NCBI RefSeq assembly: GCF_020084865.1
Contig: NZ_CP071953.1
Span: forward strand, 1,426,001 to 1,490,000
Length of the DNA stretch: 64,000 nt
From: Candidatus Kaistella beijingensis
Lineage (GTDB): Bacteria > Bacteroidota > Bacteroidia > Flavobacteriales > Weeksellaceae
Direction of reading: 5' to 3'
Shown: piece after piece, positions 35,413-43,087 of the stretch
How the letters are laid out: each line of letters opens with the position of its first letter
Numbering within the stretch: the stretch's first letter is position 1
The notes under the pieces: generated by a model
Database searches by the model: none
What the model was told of the DNA's origin: nothing
What the model saw: the letters and a program-made list of their open reading frames with translations, nothing else
Program-made: the position numbers and the translations under genes

Positions 35413-36411
35413 ATGAAACCTTTCGAAATATCCGTCCTTGATTTAGCGCCCGTAAAACAGAATAAGACAATTCACGATACATTTAATGACAGTCTCGATT
35501 TGGCGAGATTTGTTGAAAAACTCAACTACAAAAGATTTTGGCTCGCTGAACATCACAACATGGCGTCGATTGCAAGTTCTGCAACTTCAGTATTAATTGG
35601 ATTTATCGCCAACGGAACAGAAAAAATCCGCGTTGGTTCGGGTGGAATTATGTTGCCGAATCACAGTTCACTCGTTATTGCCGAACAGTTTGGAACACTA
35701 GAAAATCTTTTTCCGGGAAGAATCGATTTGGGCGTTGGAAGAGCTCCCGGAACTGATGGCTTAACTGCAAAAGCTTTGGGCAGAAATCCGATGATTATCA
35801 ATGAGCAATTTCCGAGACAGATTCAGGAATTGCAGCAATATTTTTCTGAAGAAAATTCTGAAAGTTTAGTTCGCGCGATTCCAGGTGAAGGTTGCGATAT
35901 CCCGATTTATGTTTTAGGTTCGAGTACAGACAGCGCTTGGTTGGCTGCAGAATTTGGTTTGCCGTATGCTTTTGCGGGACATTTTGCACCCGAAATGATG
36001 AGTTTTGCGTTTGAAATTTACCGAGACAATTACAAACCGAGCGAAAAATTTCCTGAACCTTATATCATTGCCTGTGTCAATGGAATTGCAGCGGGAACGG
36101 ATGATGAAGCCAAAAAATTAGCGACTACACTCTATCAAGCTTTTGTGAATATTATTAGAAACGACCGAAAACCTTTTTCACCGCCAATCGATGACATGGA
36201 TGAAATTTGGAATCCGATGGAAAAAGCAGGCGTTTTACAAAAACTGCGTTACAGTTTTGTTGGAAGTGCAGAAACTGTTCGGAACCAAATTCAGCATTTT
36301 CAGGAGACTTTCAATGTGGATGAAATCATGATTACTTCCCACATTTATGAGCATGAAGCGAGATTGAAATCTTATGAGATTATTAAAAAGGTGACTGACT
36401 GTTTGCAATAA
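35413..36411 (+). CDS. LLM class flavin-dependent oxidoreductase
   Basis: The protein has 332 residues and a luciferase-like TIM barrel. The N-terminal EISVLDLAPVKQNKTIHDTF and FWLAEHHNMASIASSATSVLIGFIA (about 42-66), then GSGGIMLPNHSSLVIAEQFGTLENLFPGRIDLGVGRAPG (about 75-113), are the hallmarks of the YhbW/alkanal-monooxygenase-like group 1. It would use FMNH2 and oxygen on an unknown substrate. It is a single gene, divergent from DUF4403. Confidence 0.92.
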   Translation: MKPFEISVLDLAPVKQNKTIHDTFNDSLDLARFVEKLNYKRFWLAEHHNMASIASSATSVLIGFIANGTEKIRVGSGGIMLPNHSSLVIAEQFGTLENLFPGRIDLGVGRAPGTDGLTAKALGRNPMIINEQFPRQIQELQQYFSEENSESLVRAIPGEGCDIPIYVLGSSTDSAWLAAEFGLPYAFAGHFAPEMMSFAFEIYRDNYKPSEKFPEPYIIACVNGIAAGTDDEAKKLATTLYQAFVNIIRNDRKPFSPPIDDMDEIWNPMEKAGVLQKLRYSFVGSAETVRNQIQHFQETFNVDEIMITSHIYEHEARLKSYEIIKKVTDCLQ

Positions 36412-36431
36412 TTTAGTGAAATGATTTCCTT

Positions 36432-36824
36432 CTAAAGTTCAATCGCCAACAATTCCTTCGCGAATTCATGAATCCCGTTTTCAATCTTTTTTCTTTGTGC
36501 AGGTCGTGGTTTTTTAAGACCTGTAGAATATTGGTGAATTAGTTTTTGATTAATTCCCGTAATCTTTTCCAATGCAGGATTAGAAAGGATTCCCTTATAA
36601 TATTTCAAAAGACTTTGCGTGTCAAATTTATACACGAGTTCATAATCTCCATCTAAAATTTTTGGTTTTTTATCAAAACTTTTCATGGTTTCAATCCCAT
36701 CCAAAATATCCTGTTTTGCATCTTGAACGGTTTCGCCACCGCCAGTTAATCCTTCCACATTTTCTGCATATGCCCAGAAAAATCCGTCGTTACTTTTTTC
36801 GATTATTATTTTAATTGTTTTCAT
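36432..36824 (-). CDS. hicB: HicB family antitoxin
   Basis: The protein has 130 residues. The N-terminal half is the partial-RNase-H-like HicB fold (IKIIIEKSNDGFFWAYAENVEGLTGGGETVQDAKQDI), which neutralises HicA. The C-terminal half carries an XRE-like helix-turn-helix (LEKITGINQKLIHQYSTGLKKP, about 85-106) for DNA binding. It lies 10 bases downstream of hicA and should autoregulate the pair. Confidence 0.9.
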   Translation of the reverse strand: MKTIKIIIEKSNDGFFWAYAENVEGLTGGGETVQDAKQDILDGIETMKSFDKKPKILDGDYELVYKFDTQSLLKYYKGILSNPALEKITGINQKLIHQYSTGLKKPRPAQRKKIENGIHEFAKELLAIEL

Positions 36825-36834
36825 TTTTAAATTT

Positions 36835-37014
36835 TTAGAGTTTCATTTCTTTTCTCAACTTATTTTCTATTCCTTTACCCATTTCTTTTGAGCCGTGATT
36901 CGGAACTGAAAATTGCACACCATCTTTTTCATAAATTTCATGACTTCCTTTTCCTTGCCGAACCAGAATCCAACCTTTTCGCTTGATTTCTCTTAAAAAT
37001 TCATTTGATTTCAT
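36835..37014 (-). CDS. hicA: HicA family mRNA interferase toxin
   Basis: This is a short gene of 59 codons. The protein reads MKSNEFLREIKRKGW, ILVRQGKGSHEIY, FSVPNHGSKEMGKG and ends RKEMKL. The GKGSHEIY stretch contains the catalytic histidine of the double-stranded-RNA-binding-like HicA fold, and PNHGSKE is the usual following motif. HicA cleaves mRNA and tmRNA when not bound by HicB. The toxin-first order is the common one. Confidence 0.92.
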   Translation of the reverse strand: MKSNEFLREIKRKGWILVRQGKGSHEIYEKDGVQFSVPNHGSKEMGKGIENKLRKEMKL

Positions 37015-37029
37015 GCATTATTGTTTATT

Positions 37030-37060
37030 CAAAGGTATATATTTATATACGTATGTGCAA
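37030..37060 (-). promoter_or_regulatory. Promoter and putative operator of hicAB
   Basis: On the minus strand a TTG (37060-37058) lies exactly 20 bases before TACCTTTG (37037-37030), a full Bacteroidota promoter. Between the boxes is an inverted repeat, GTATATA-tt-TATATAC (37035-37050), suitable for HicB binding. Confidence 0.7.
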
Positions 37061-37189
37061 ATTTTTTAATCCAAACTATATTCTGAAGATATAGTTTCCC
37101 GCGTCCCGAGCTGAACGGAGCTCTTTTTGTGGAACGGAGTGTAACAAAAAAGCGGGAGTGGAGCGCGGAAAAAGACGCCCAAATAAAAA

Positions 37190-37220
37190 TTGCAGTTCGC
37201 CCCAATTCTAAGTATCTTTG
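37190..37220 (+). promoter_or_regulatory. Promoter of ribB
   Basis: TTG (37190-37192), a 20-base spacer and TATCTTTG (37213-37220) give a full match to the Bacteroidota consensus. The ATG follows at 37240, so the leader is too short for an FMN riboswitch. Confidence 0.7.
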
Positions 37221-37239
37221 CAAAAATCTAAAAGTAAAA

Positions 37240-38361
37240 ATGTCCGACATCCTATTAAATACGATTCCTGAAGCTATTGAAGACCTGAAAAACGGCAAAA
37301 TCATCATTGTTGTTGATGACGAAGACCGTGAAAATGAAGGGGATTTTCTTTCAGCCGCGGAATTAACCACCCCCGAAATCATCAACTTTATGACCATTCA
37401 CGGAAGAGGTTTGATTTGTACGCCGCTTCCCGAAAAACGCTGCGATGAATTGGGGCTCGATATTATGGTGACGAGAAGCAGCGACCCGAAAGAAACGGCT
37501 TTTACGGTTTCTGTGGATTTGTTGGGAGACGGCGTTTCTACAGGAATTTCTGCAAGTGACCGAAGCAAAACGATTTTGGCGTTGATGGATGAAAAAACCA
37601 AACCAACCGATTTTATGCGTCCCGGTCATATTTTTCCGTTGCGTGCGAAGAAAGGCGGTGTTTTGAAAAGAGCGGGCCACACCGAAGCCGCGATTGATTT
37701 GACCAAACTTGCAGGACTGAAAGAAGGCGGCGTGATTTGTGAAATCATGAACGAAGACGGTTCCATGGCAAGATTGCCGCAATTGGTGGAACTTGCCAAA
37801 AAGCATGATTTGAAAATTGTTTCCATTGAAGATTTAATCGAGTATCAGCTGAGAAAGGGCAACCTGATTGAAAGAATTGAAGAAAGAAAAGTGAAAACTT
37901 TTTACGGTGATTTTGATTTTTTTGCCTTTAAGGAAACAAGTACAGAACAAATCCATTTTGCTTTAACCAAAGGTTCTTGGAAGGATGATGAACCGGTTTT
38001 GGTTCGCGTGCAGTCTTCCAATTCTTATTTTGATGCTTTGAGCAGATTGATTACCGGTGAAAAACCTTTGCTTGAAAAAGTGACCAAAATGATTAATGAC
38101 GAAGGAAAAGGAGCTTTGATTTTCATTAACAATGTTTCGAATTCTGAAAACACGATGCGCAAATTGCAGCAGTTTTTGGATTTTCAGGATGGACAGGAAC
38201 AGCGTCCTACGCTCGCTTCTAATTTTAGAGATTATGGAATTGGGACGCAGATTTTGAAAAATTTAGGCATCAATAAATTCCGCGTGATTACACAAAATGT
38301 CAACCAGAAACCTGTAGTAAGCGGTTATGACGTGGAAGTGACGGAAATGGTGGAACTTTGA
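37240..38361 (+). CDS. ribB: 3,4-dihydroxy-2-butanone-4-phosphate synthase with degenerate GTP cyclohydrolase II domain
   Basis: The protein has 373 residues from [16 protein letters not shown]. The N-terminal RibB domain (1-205) is intact: [13 protein letters not shown] (acidic metal site), [30 protein letters not shown] and [28 protein letters not shown]. It makes the four-carbon unit of riboflavin from ribulose 5-phosphate. The C-terminal half aligns with RibA, but the zinc-binding cysteine motif expected after VRV is replaced by [13 protein letters not shown], and the RGxG substrate motif is absent. GTP cyclohydrolase II activity is therefore unlikely, and a separate RibA must exist elsewhere. 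Confidence 0.93.
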   Translation: MSDILLNTIPEAIEDLKNGKIIIVVDDEDRENEGDFLSAAELTTPEIINFMTIHGRGLICTPLPEKRCDELGLDIMVTRSSDPKETAFTVSVDLLGDGVSTGISASDRSKTILALMDEKTKPTDFMRPGHIFPLRAKKGGVLKRAGHTEAAIDLTKLAGLKEGGVICEIMNEDGSMARLPQLVELAKKHDLKIVSIEDLIEYQLRKGNLIERIEERKVKTFYGDFDFFAFKETSTEQIHFALTKGSWKDDEPVLVRVQSSNSYFDALSRLITGEKPLLEKVTKMINDEGKGALIFINNVSNSENTMRKLQQFLDFQDGQEQRPTLASNFRDYGIGTQILKNLGINKFRVITQNVNQKPVVSGYDVEVTEMVEL

Positions 38362-38386
38362 TCATCATTAAGATTCAATAAAATAG

Positions 38387-38411
38387 ATCCCAATTTCGGT
38401 TGGGATTTTTT
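38387..38411 (+). terminator. Intrinsic terminator of ribB
   Basis: ATCCCAA, tttcgg, TTGGGAT followed by TTTTT lies 26 bases after the ribB stop. Confidence 0.85.
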
Positions 38412-38640
38412 GTCGAAATTATTCAAAAGAAATTTAGTAATGTCTTAAAACCACAAAAGTCATAAAAATTTTATGGTTTTCAATGCTGAAAAATAAAGAA
38501 TTAAAGTAAACAAAACTGAGAATCAATAATTTTAAAACTATTCTCATTTACACATTTCTTTTGCGACTTTTGCGGTAGAATTTTTGATCTATTTTTAAAA
38601 TAATTATACTAAATTTGTTTAATCAACTTAACATAATAAA

Positions 38641-39897
38641 ATGGATTTTGCCCGTATTCAGGAAAAATTAGAAATACTTGCAGATGCTGCGAAGTACGAT
38701 GTTTCCTGCTCTTCAAGTGGCGGAAACCGAAAAAATAATGGCGGATTGGGAAACAGTCACGCTTCGGGAATTTGCCATTCTTATACCGAAGATGGAAGAT
38801 GCGTTTCGTTGTTGAAAATTCTCCTTACCAATCACTGTATTTTTGATTGCGCATATTGTGTTTCCCGAAAGTCAAACGACATCAAACGAGCTGCTTTTAC
38901 CGTGGAAGAAGTGGTGGATTTGACGATCAATTTTTACCGCAGAAATTACATCGAAGGTTTATTTTTAAGTTCCGGGATTTTCAAAGATGCAGATACGACG
39001 ATGGAACGGTTGGTTCGGGTCGCCAAAAAATTGCGAACAGAACATCGTTTTAACGGTTACATCCATTTAAAATCAATTCCCGGAGCAAGTGACGAACTGA
39101 TGAAAGAAGCCGGACTTTATGCAGACCGACTTTCCATCAACATTGAAATTCCGACCGAAAAAGGCTTGAAACTTTTGGCTCCCGACAAATCTCACGCGGA
39201 AATGATGAAGCCGATGGATTTTGTGAAAAACGAATTGATTCTCTATAAAGACGAACGAAAAATTTTCAAAAAAGTCCCGAAGTTCGCACCTGCAGGACAG
39301 TCCACGCAAATGATTGTGGGCGCAACGAATGAGACTGACTTAAAAATTATTAAAGTTGCGAATCATTTCTACCAAAATTTTAATTTGAAACGGGTTTATT
39401 ATTCCGGTTATGTCCCTGTTTTGGAAGACAGCCGACTTCCTTCGATACATTCCCAAGTTCCGATGCAGCGGGAAAATAGACTTTATCAAGCGGATTGGTT
39501 GATGCGCTTTTACGGATTTAGAGCGGATGAAATTTTAGAAAACACCAATCCTTTCCTTGATTTAGAAGTGGACCCGAAATTAGCGTGGGCTTTAAGAAAC
39601 CGCGAAAAATTTCCTGTAAACATTAACACTGCTCCCAAAGAATTGATTCTAAGAGTTCCTGGAATCGGAACAAAATCAACAGGAAAAATTTTGATGGCAC
39701 GAAGATTTCAAAAATTAAATTTGGAACATCTGCAAAAAATGGGAGTTGCCGTAAACCGAGCCAAATACTTCGTGGAATTTGAAAGTGAAAATATTTTCAA
39801 CCGATTACTTGATGAACAAAATTTGCGTAAAATTTTACTTTCCGGAATGAAATCAAAGTTTCAAAATCCTTTTTCTCAACAGTTGAGTTTATTCTAA
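38641..39897 (+). CDS. Putative DNA modification/repair radical SAM protein (TIGR03916)
   Basis: The protein has 418 residues. The Fe-S/AdoMet motif is NHCIFDCAYCVSR (CxxxCxxC, about 62-74), after a conserved MDFARIQEKLEILADAAKYDVSCSSSG start. A barrel follows, with PTEKGLKLLAPDKSH (about 171-185). The C-terminal part has a helix-hairpin-helix DNA-binding motif, NTAPKELILRVPGIGTKS (about 330-347). The family is distantly related to spore photoproduct lyase and always pairs with the next gene. Its lesion or substrate is unknown to me. Confidence 0.9.
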   Translation: MDFARIQEKLEILADAAKYDVSCSSSGGNRKNNGGLGNSHASGICHSYTEDGRCVSLLKILLTNHCIFDCAYCVSRKSNDIKRAAFTVEEVVDLTINFYRRNYIEGLFLSSGIFKDADTTMERLVRVAKKLRTEHRFNGYIHLKSIPGASDELMKEAGLYADRLSINIEIPTEKGLKLLAPDKSHAEMMKPMDFVKNELILYKDERKIFKKVPKFAPAGQSTQMIVGATNETDLKIIKVANHFYQNFNLKRVYYSGYVPVLEDSRLPSIHSQVPMQRENRLYQADWLMRFYGFRADEILENTNPFLDLEVDPKLAWALRNREKFPVNINTAPKELILRVPGIGTKSTGKILMARRFQKLNLEHLQKMGVAVNRAKYFVEFESENIFNRLLDEQNLRKILLSGMKSKFQNPFSQQLSLF

Positions 39898-39901
39898 AAA
39901 A

Positions 39902-40666
39902 ATGACCATCTTACTTTACGACGGCAGTTTTGAAGGATTGCTCACTTCTATTTTCGAAGTTTTTGAATATAAATTTGACGATGCCGAAATCATCAGTTCT
40001 GCAAATTATCAGCAGAAAGATTTTTTTGCGGAAATTCATGAAGTCATTTCCCAAAAGGAAAAAGCAGACCGCGTTCTGAAAAAATTGGAGGAAAATTTAG
40101 GCAAAGAGGGTATCAGAAATTTGTTGTGGGTTTATCTTTCTGAAAGAAAGGATCTGGAACGCTTGATTTTGAGTGCGGTTCGATATTCAATAAAAAATCC
40201 AAAAGAAAATATTTTACAGGATTTTGCCCATCCCGATATCATAGAAATCTCTAAAATCTGCAAAAGCGTCGGTCGTGAACGACATCGAATGACGGCTTTT
40301 GTTCGTTTTGAAAAACTACAGGATGATGTTTATTTCTCGAAAATCGAACCTGATTTTAATGTTTTGCCCTTGATTCTGAATCATTTCAAAAACCGTTATC
40401 AGGACCAAAAATGGATGATTTTTGACTTGAAAAGAAATTATGGAATTTTCTATGATTTAGAAAACGCTGATTTTTTCTATCCCGAAGAACATCAAATTTT
40501 GCAATTAAGAAATCCGAAAAACTTACATCACGACGAGGAAAAGAAATACCAAAAATTATGGCAACGATATTTTTTCAAAACTAATATTGTGGAGCGTAAA
40601 AATATAAAACTGCACATTCAGTGGCTCCCGAAAAGGTATTGGAAATATTTGACTGAAAAAAATTGA
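39902..40666 (+). CDS. Putative DNA repair protein, TIGR03915/DUF4130 family
   Basis: The protein has 254 residues. It starts TILLYDGSFEGLLTSIFEVFE, the hallmark of the family, and contains the DUF4130 domain with VGRERHRMTAFVRFEKL (about 126-142) and DLKRNYGIFYDL (about 179-190). It is the fixed partner of the upstream radical SAM gene, four bases away, and certainly co-transcribed. DUF4130 is sometimes fused to uracil-DNA-glycosylase domains, which suggests recognition of damaged bases, but activity has not been shown to my knowledge. Confidence 0.9.
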   Translation: MTILLYDGSFEGLLTSIFEVFEYKFDDAEIISSANYQQKDFFAEIHEVISQKEKADRVLKKLEENLGKEGIRNLLWVYLSERKDLERLILSAVRYSIKNPKENILQDFAHPDIIEISKICKSVGRERHRMTAFVRFEKLQDDVYFSKIEPDFNVLPLILNHFKNRYQDQKWMIFDLKRNYGIFYDLENADFFYPEEHQILQLRNPKNLHHDEEKKYQKLWQRYFFKTNIVERKNIKLHIQWLPKRYWKYLTEKN

Positions 40667-40684
40667 TGGTTTTTAATCGGTTTA

Positions 40685-40798
40685 GGGCTTGGCGTAGTGG
40701 CGGTTTTAAAGCACTACAGTTGATACGAAGCAAGAACGTTCAAATTTAGCAAAAATGTTCATACGAAACACTTCGCCCGCAATTACTCCAAACCCTTG
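40685..40798. repeat. Long imperfect palindrome at the island edge
   Basis: GGGCTTGGCGTAGTGGCGG (40685-40703) is mirrored at 40771-40789 by a sequence whose reverse complement matches it at 15 of 19 bases. Within the loop, GAACGTT (40731-40737) and AATGTTC can also pair. It ends in CCCTTGTTATGCC. I recognise the words ggcgtagtggcggtttt and cccttgttatgc from junctions of accessory genes in other Bacteroidota. Confidence 0.7.
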
Positions 40799-40858
40799 TT
40801 ATGCCTTCGCCCTCCTGTTTTCGTCCTATTTGGCAGTCCGTTTGTTGGTGAGTTGGCT

Positions 40859-40921
40859 TGGTAGCTCTTTTGCAATTTTGTTTGGATTTGTGCGTTTGGA
40901 AAAATGCAAATGTGCTACCAA
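40859..40921. repeat. Left flanking hairpin of the defence island
   Basis: TTGGTAGC-tc-TTTTGCA at the left pairs with TGCAAA-tgt-GCTACCAA at the right, giving an 8-bp stem, an asymmetric TC/TGT internal loop and a second stem of 6 or more bp. The loop contains GTGCGTTTGGAAAA. It ends 10 bases after the last gene of the island. It matches 46588-46646 in design. Confidence 0.75.
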
Positions 40922-40931
40922 TTGCGTTGGG

Positions 40932-41987
40932 TTACTCATATAGACTTTCATAAATTCCGTCTTTTGATAGTTCTTCAACAAGAAAATCTACCCAATCTTC
41001 TGTATAAAGATATGTTTCGTTAGGTTGGTCATAAACACAATGTTCTGCTTTTGTGATTTCAGGTTGTTGAGCATTATTGATAGGTCTTACTTCATATTTT
41101 TTCCAACATCTCGTATGCGTGTCCATATTGAACTTATCTTTTTCTTTTCCATTTTTATGGATTTTGGGACTACCTAATGCAGACTGAACTTTTTCAACAA
41201 CAATTCCTGGTTTTAATAAATCCTTATTTGTTACTGCTACTTGAATGAATTTGTTTTTAACGAGTGCGGCAACTCTATTAACATTAGTTTTTTGATTTTC
41301 ATCAAGTTTATCATAAGCTACAAATTGAATTGGTAATGTGTTTTTTGACTGATGATTTGCGACTTGAATTAAGAACGCTTTAAATGAATATTCTCCACTA
41401 TCTAATACGTCTGCCGTTATGGCACTTCTATATGATTTAATGAAATCTACAATAGGTTTTGTTGTAGGATTGGCAACAACAGCATTATTCAAACTTTTGG
41501 AGGAGGGGTACAATTGTAAAGCGAACGATAAACATTCTCGTAAACAATATTCTTTTCCAAACTCTTTTTCCATTATCTTATCGTAATTCAATAGTAATGA
41601 TTGACATTCTGCAAAAATATCAGAATCTATTTCGGGGATAGATTTATGCTCAATCATATTACGAAGCGGAATAAAAAATTCAAGGTTTTTTCTTATAGGA
41701 TTATTTGTGTCAGTTTTAAAATATTCCTTTAAGCAAGTGCTCAATTCCCAATAACAATAATCTCCATCTTTCTTGTCAAATCTATTGTTGGTTTTGTAAA
41801 AAGGTTTCTTTTTTTGTTTAAAGAATATAGCGTGAAATAAAGAAGTCCAAGAAATTACCATTAGAACAATATAACCCCCCGACTTAAATTTTACGGCAGG
41901 TTTATTGTACGTTTCAACCGCCAATAATGCTGAGTCAACGGATTTTTCTAAACATTTTTTTACAGATTTTGGTAATCCCCTTGGCAT
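40932..41987 (-). CDS. DUF3644 domain protein with HEPN-type motif
   Basis: The protein has 351 residues and no signal peptide. The N-terminal 120 residues are helical and include the DUF3644 core (SAGLLAVETYNKP-like start, then GGYIVLMVISWTSLFHAIFF) and PLRNMIEHKS, where Arg109 and His114 fit the RxxxxH motif of HEPN ribonucleases. The C-terminal half is mixed alpha/beta and includes RCWKKYEVRPIN near 292-303. HEPN proteins often act as RNA-cutting toxins in defence systems; that role here is inference. It is the last gene of the island operon, 4 bases after the frameshifted gene. Confidence 0.8.
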   Translation of the reverse strand: MPRGLPKSVKKCLEKSVDSALLAVETYNKPAVKFKSGGYIVLMVISWTSLFHAIFFKQKKKPFYKTNNRFDKKDGDYCYWELSTCLKEYFKTDTNNPIRKNLEFFIPLRNMIEHKSIPEIDSDIFAECQSLLLNYDKIMEKEFGKEYCLRECLSFALQLYPSSKSLNNAVVANPTTKPIVDFIKSYRSAITADVLDSGEYSFKAFLIQVANHQSKNTLPIQFVAYDKLDENQKTNVNRVAALVKNKFIQVAVTNKDLLKPGIVVEKVQSALGSPKIHKNGKEKDKFNMDTHTRCWKKYEVRPINNAQQPEITKAEHCVYDQPNETYLYTEDWVDFLVEELSKDGIYESLYE

Positions 41988-41991
41988 AATC

Positions 41992-42368
41992 CTACAAATT
42001 TAAACCACGATTAAAGTCTGCTAAATGTTGTGCTGCAATTGTTGCTGTAATTGCATTTACGTCTTGGTTGTGTCCAAGTTGAACAGCATGATTTGTTGCA
42101 AGATATTCTATGTATTCGTTACAGTTAATCCTGTGAATAATATTATTTACTCCTGCCGAAAAAGCATTGCTGGATATGCAGGAAAGTTTGCAACGTTTTG
42201 ATAACAATGTATTCTTCCTTCACTTCCCCAAGCACCTTGATTTTCGTTATGTTCCCAATGAATAGAAGTTGTTCCGTCATTTTTTGAGAGAAAGCCAAGT
42301 GCTTCAAAAAAATCGCTGTTCGATGCAAATTGAATTTGCTGTTTTGTCCCGAAAATTAGTTGTGTCAT
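41992..42368 (-). pseudogene. Small island protein interrupted by a homopolymer frameshift
   Basis: Two overlapping frames make one sensible protein if one base is added to the run of five A (plus strand 42159-42163). The first frame reads MTQLIFGTKQQIQFAS... to ANFPAYPAMLF and then stops after four codons; the second continues SAGVNNIIHRINC...HLADFNRGLNL. The product would be about 124 residues. I do not recognise the family. The gene starts 11 bases after the HNH gene ends. It may be a real frameshift, a sequencing error in a homopolymer, or programmed slippage. Confidence 0.65.
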
Positions 42369-42379
42369 ATTTTTTGGTT

Positions 42380-42751
42380 TTAAAGGTCATTATAAATTGT
42401 TGCCAATTCCGTTTTGATTTGTCTGAAACTCAAATCAAAATTCAGTTCTTGGCTCAATCCTGTGTTTATGCAATAAATGAACGATTCTTTTCGGTAATAC
42501 AACTCGTTTTTCTTTAACGATTTTTCAATGCTGTCCGATTTTGCAAGTAAGCAAACAAGTTGATAATCGGGATTTATCGCATCTGTTTTGTTACTTGGGT
42601 GTGCCTTTGTATAATATTGCGTTGCTGTCAGTTTGATTAAGTTTTCCAAATAGTGAGCGAGTTGTGGAAACTTACTTTTTGGAAAAATGTGATGTATTTG
42701 CGTTGCATCGCCATTTGCCCATTGGTCTCTAACTTCACTTTCAGAATACAT
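42380..42751 (-). CDS. HNH endonuclease domain protein
   Basis: The protein has 123 residues. TQIHHIFPKSKF (His20, His21) and YLENLIKLTATQYYTKAHPSN (Asn37, His51) are the halves of an HNH nuclease site as found in type II restriction enzymes. The ATG follows directly on the TAA of the upstream 111-residue frame, and both are in the same frame (43087 and 42751 differ by a multiple of three). This is therefore probably the C-terminal half of one 235-residue nuclease cut by a nonsense codon, unless re-initiation or read-through occurs. Confidence 0.78.
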   Translation of the reverse strand: MYSESEVRDQWANGDATQIHHIFPKSKFPQLAHYLENLIKLTATQYYTKAHPSNKTDAINPDYQLVCLLAKSDSIEKSLKKNELYYRKESFIYCINTGLSQELNFDLSFRQIKTELATIYNDL

Positions 42752-43087
42752 TTACTTGATTTGGTTCATTGCTTTTTGAACCAAATAAACGTTAAATGCT
42801 GTATCAGTTAATACATTTTGTTCACTTTCGGTATTTGCTTCTTGTCGTGAAATGGTTTTGTCTTTTGACACATCACGCCAATTTTTGCGGTTATACATTA
42901 AGTCCGTGTAATAAAATTCATTATCAGACATTCGACCTTTTACCGAAACAGGTAAATTGTTTTCACAAGCATAAATATTCAGTAACTTCGGATAAATACG
43001 CCTTACTTCAACATCTCCTTTGATTGCTGTATTTCCGATAATGAATTTGATAAAACGCTTTTGCAAATCTTCAAAAATATATTTCAC
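42752..43087 (-). CDS. Unknown protein, probable N-terminal half of the HNH nuclease
   Basis: The protein has 111 residues. It includes VEVRRIYPKLLNIYACEN and FYYTDLMYNRKNWRDVSKDK, a pattern reminiscent of restriction endonuclease N-termini, but I cannot name the family. The frame ends in TAA directly before the in-frame ATG of the HNH protein, with a natural-looking continuation (AMNQIK, then MYSESEVRDQW). The start at 43087 is one base downstream of the dinD-like stop, which suggests coupling. Confidence 0.65.
   Translation of the reverse strand: MKYIFEDLQKRFIKFIIGNTAIKGDVEVRRIYPKLLNIYACENNLPVSVKGRMSDNEFYYTDLMYNRKNWRDVSKDKTISRQEANTESEQNVLTDTAFNVYLVQKAMNQIK

Noticed and set aside
37129..37239. 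N-terminal extension of ribB
   Set aside because: It lies upstream of and across the promoter boxes and does not resemble RibB; the start at 37240 fits the family.
36835..37239. FMN riboswitch before ribB
   Set aside because: The predicted leader is only about 10-15 bases long, and none of the conserved RFN elements are seen.
40755..40943. Open frame on the plus strand across the left island boundary
   Set aside because: It runs through the palindromic boundary elements and into the opposite-strand DUF3644 gene; composition is not gene-like.
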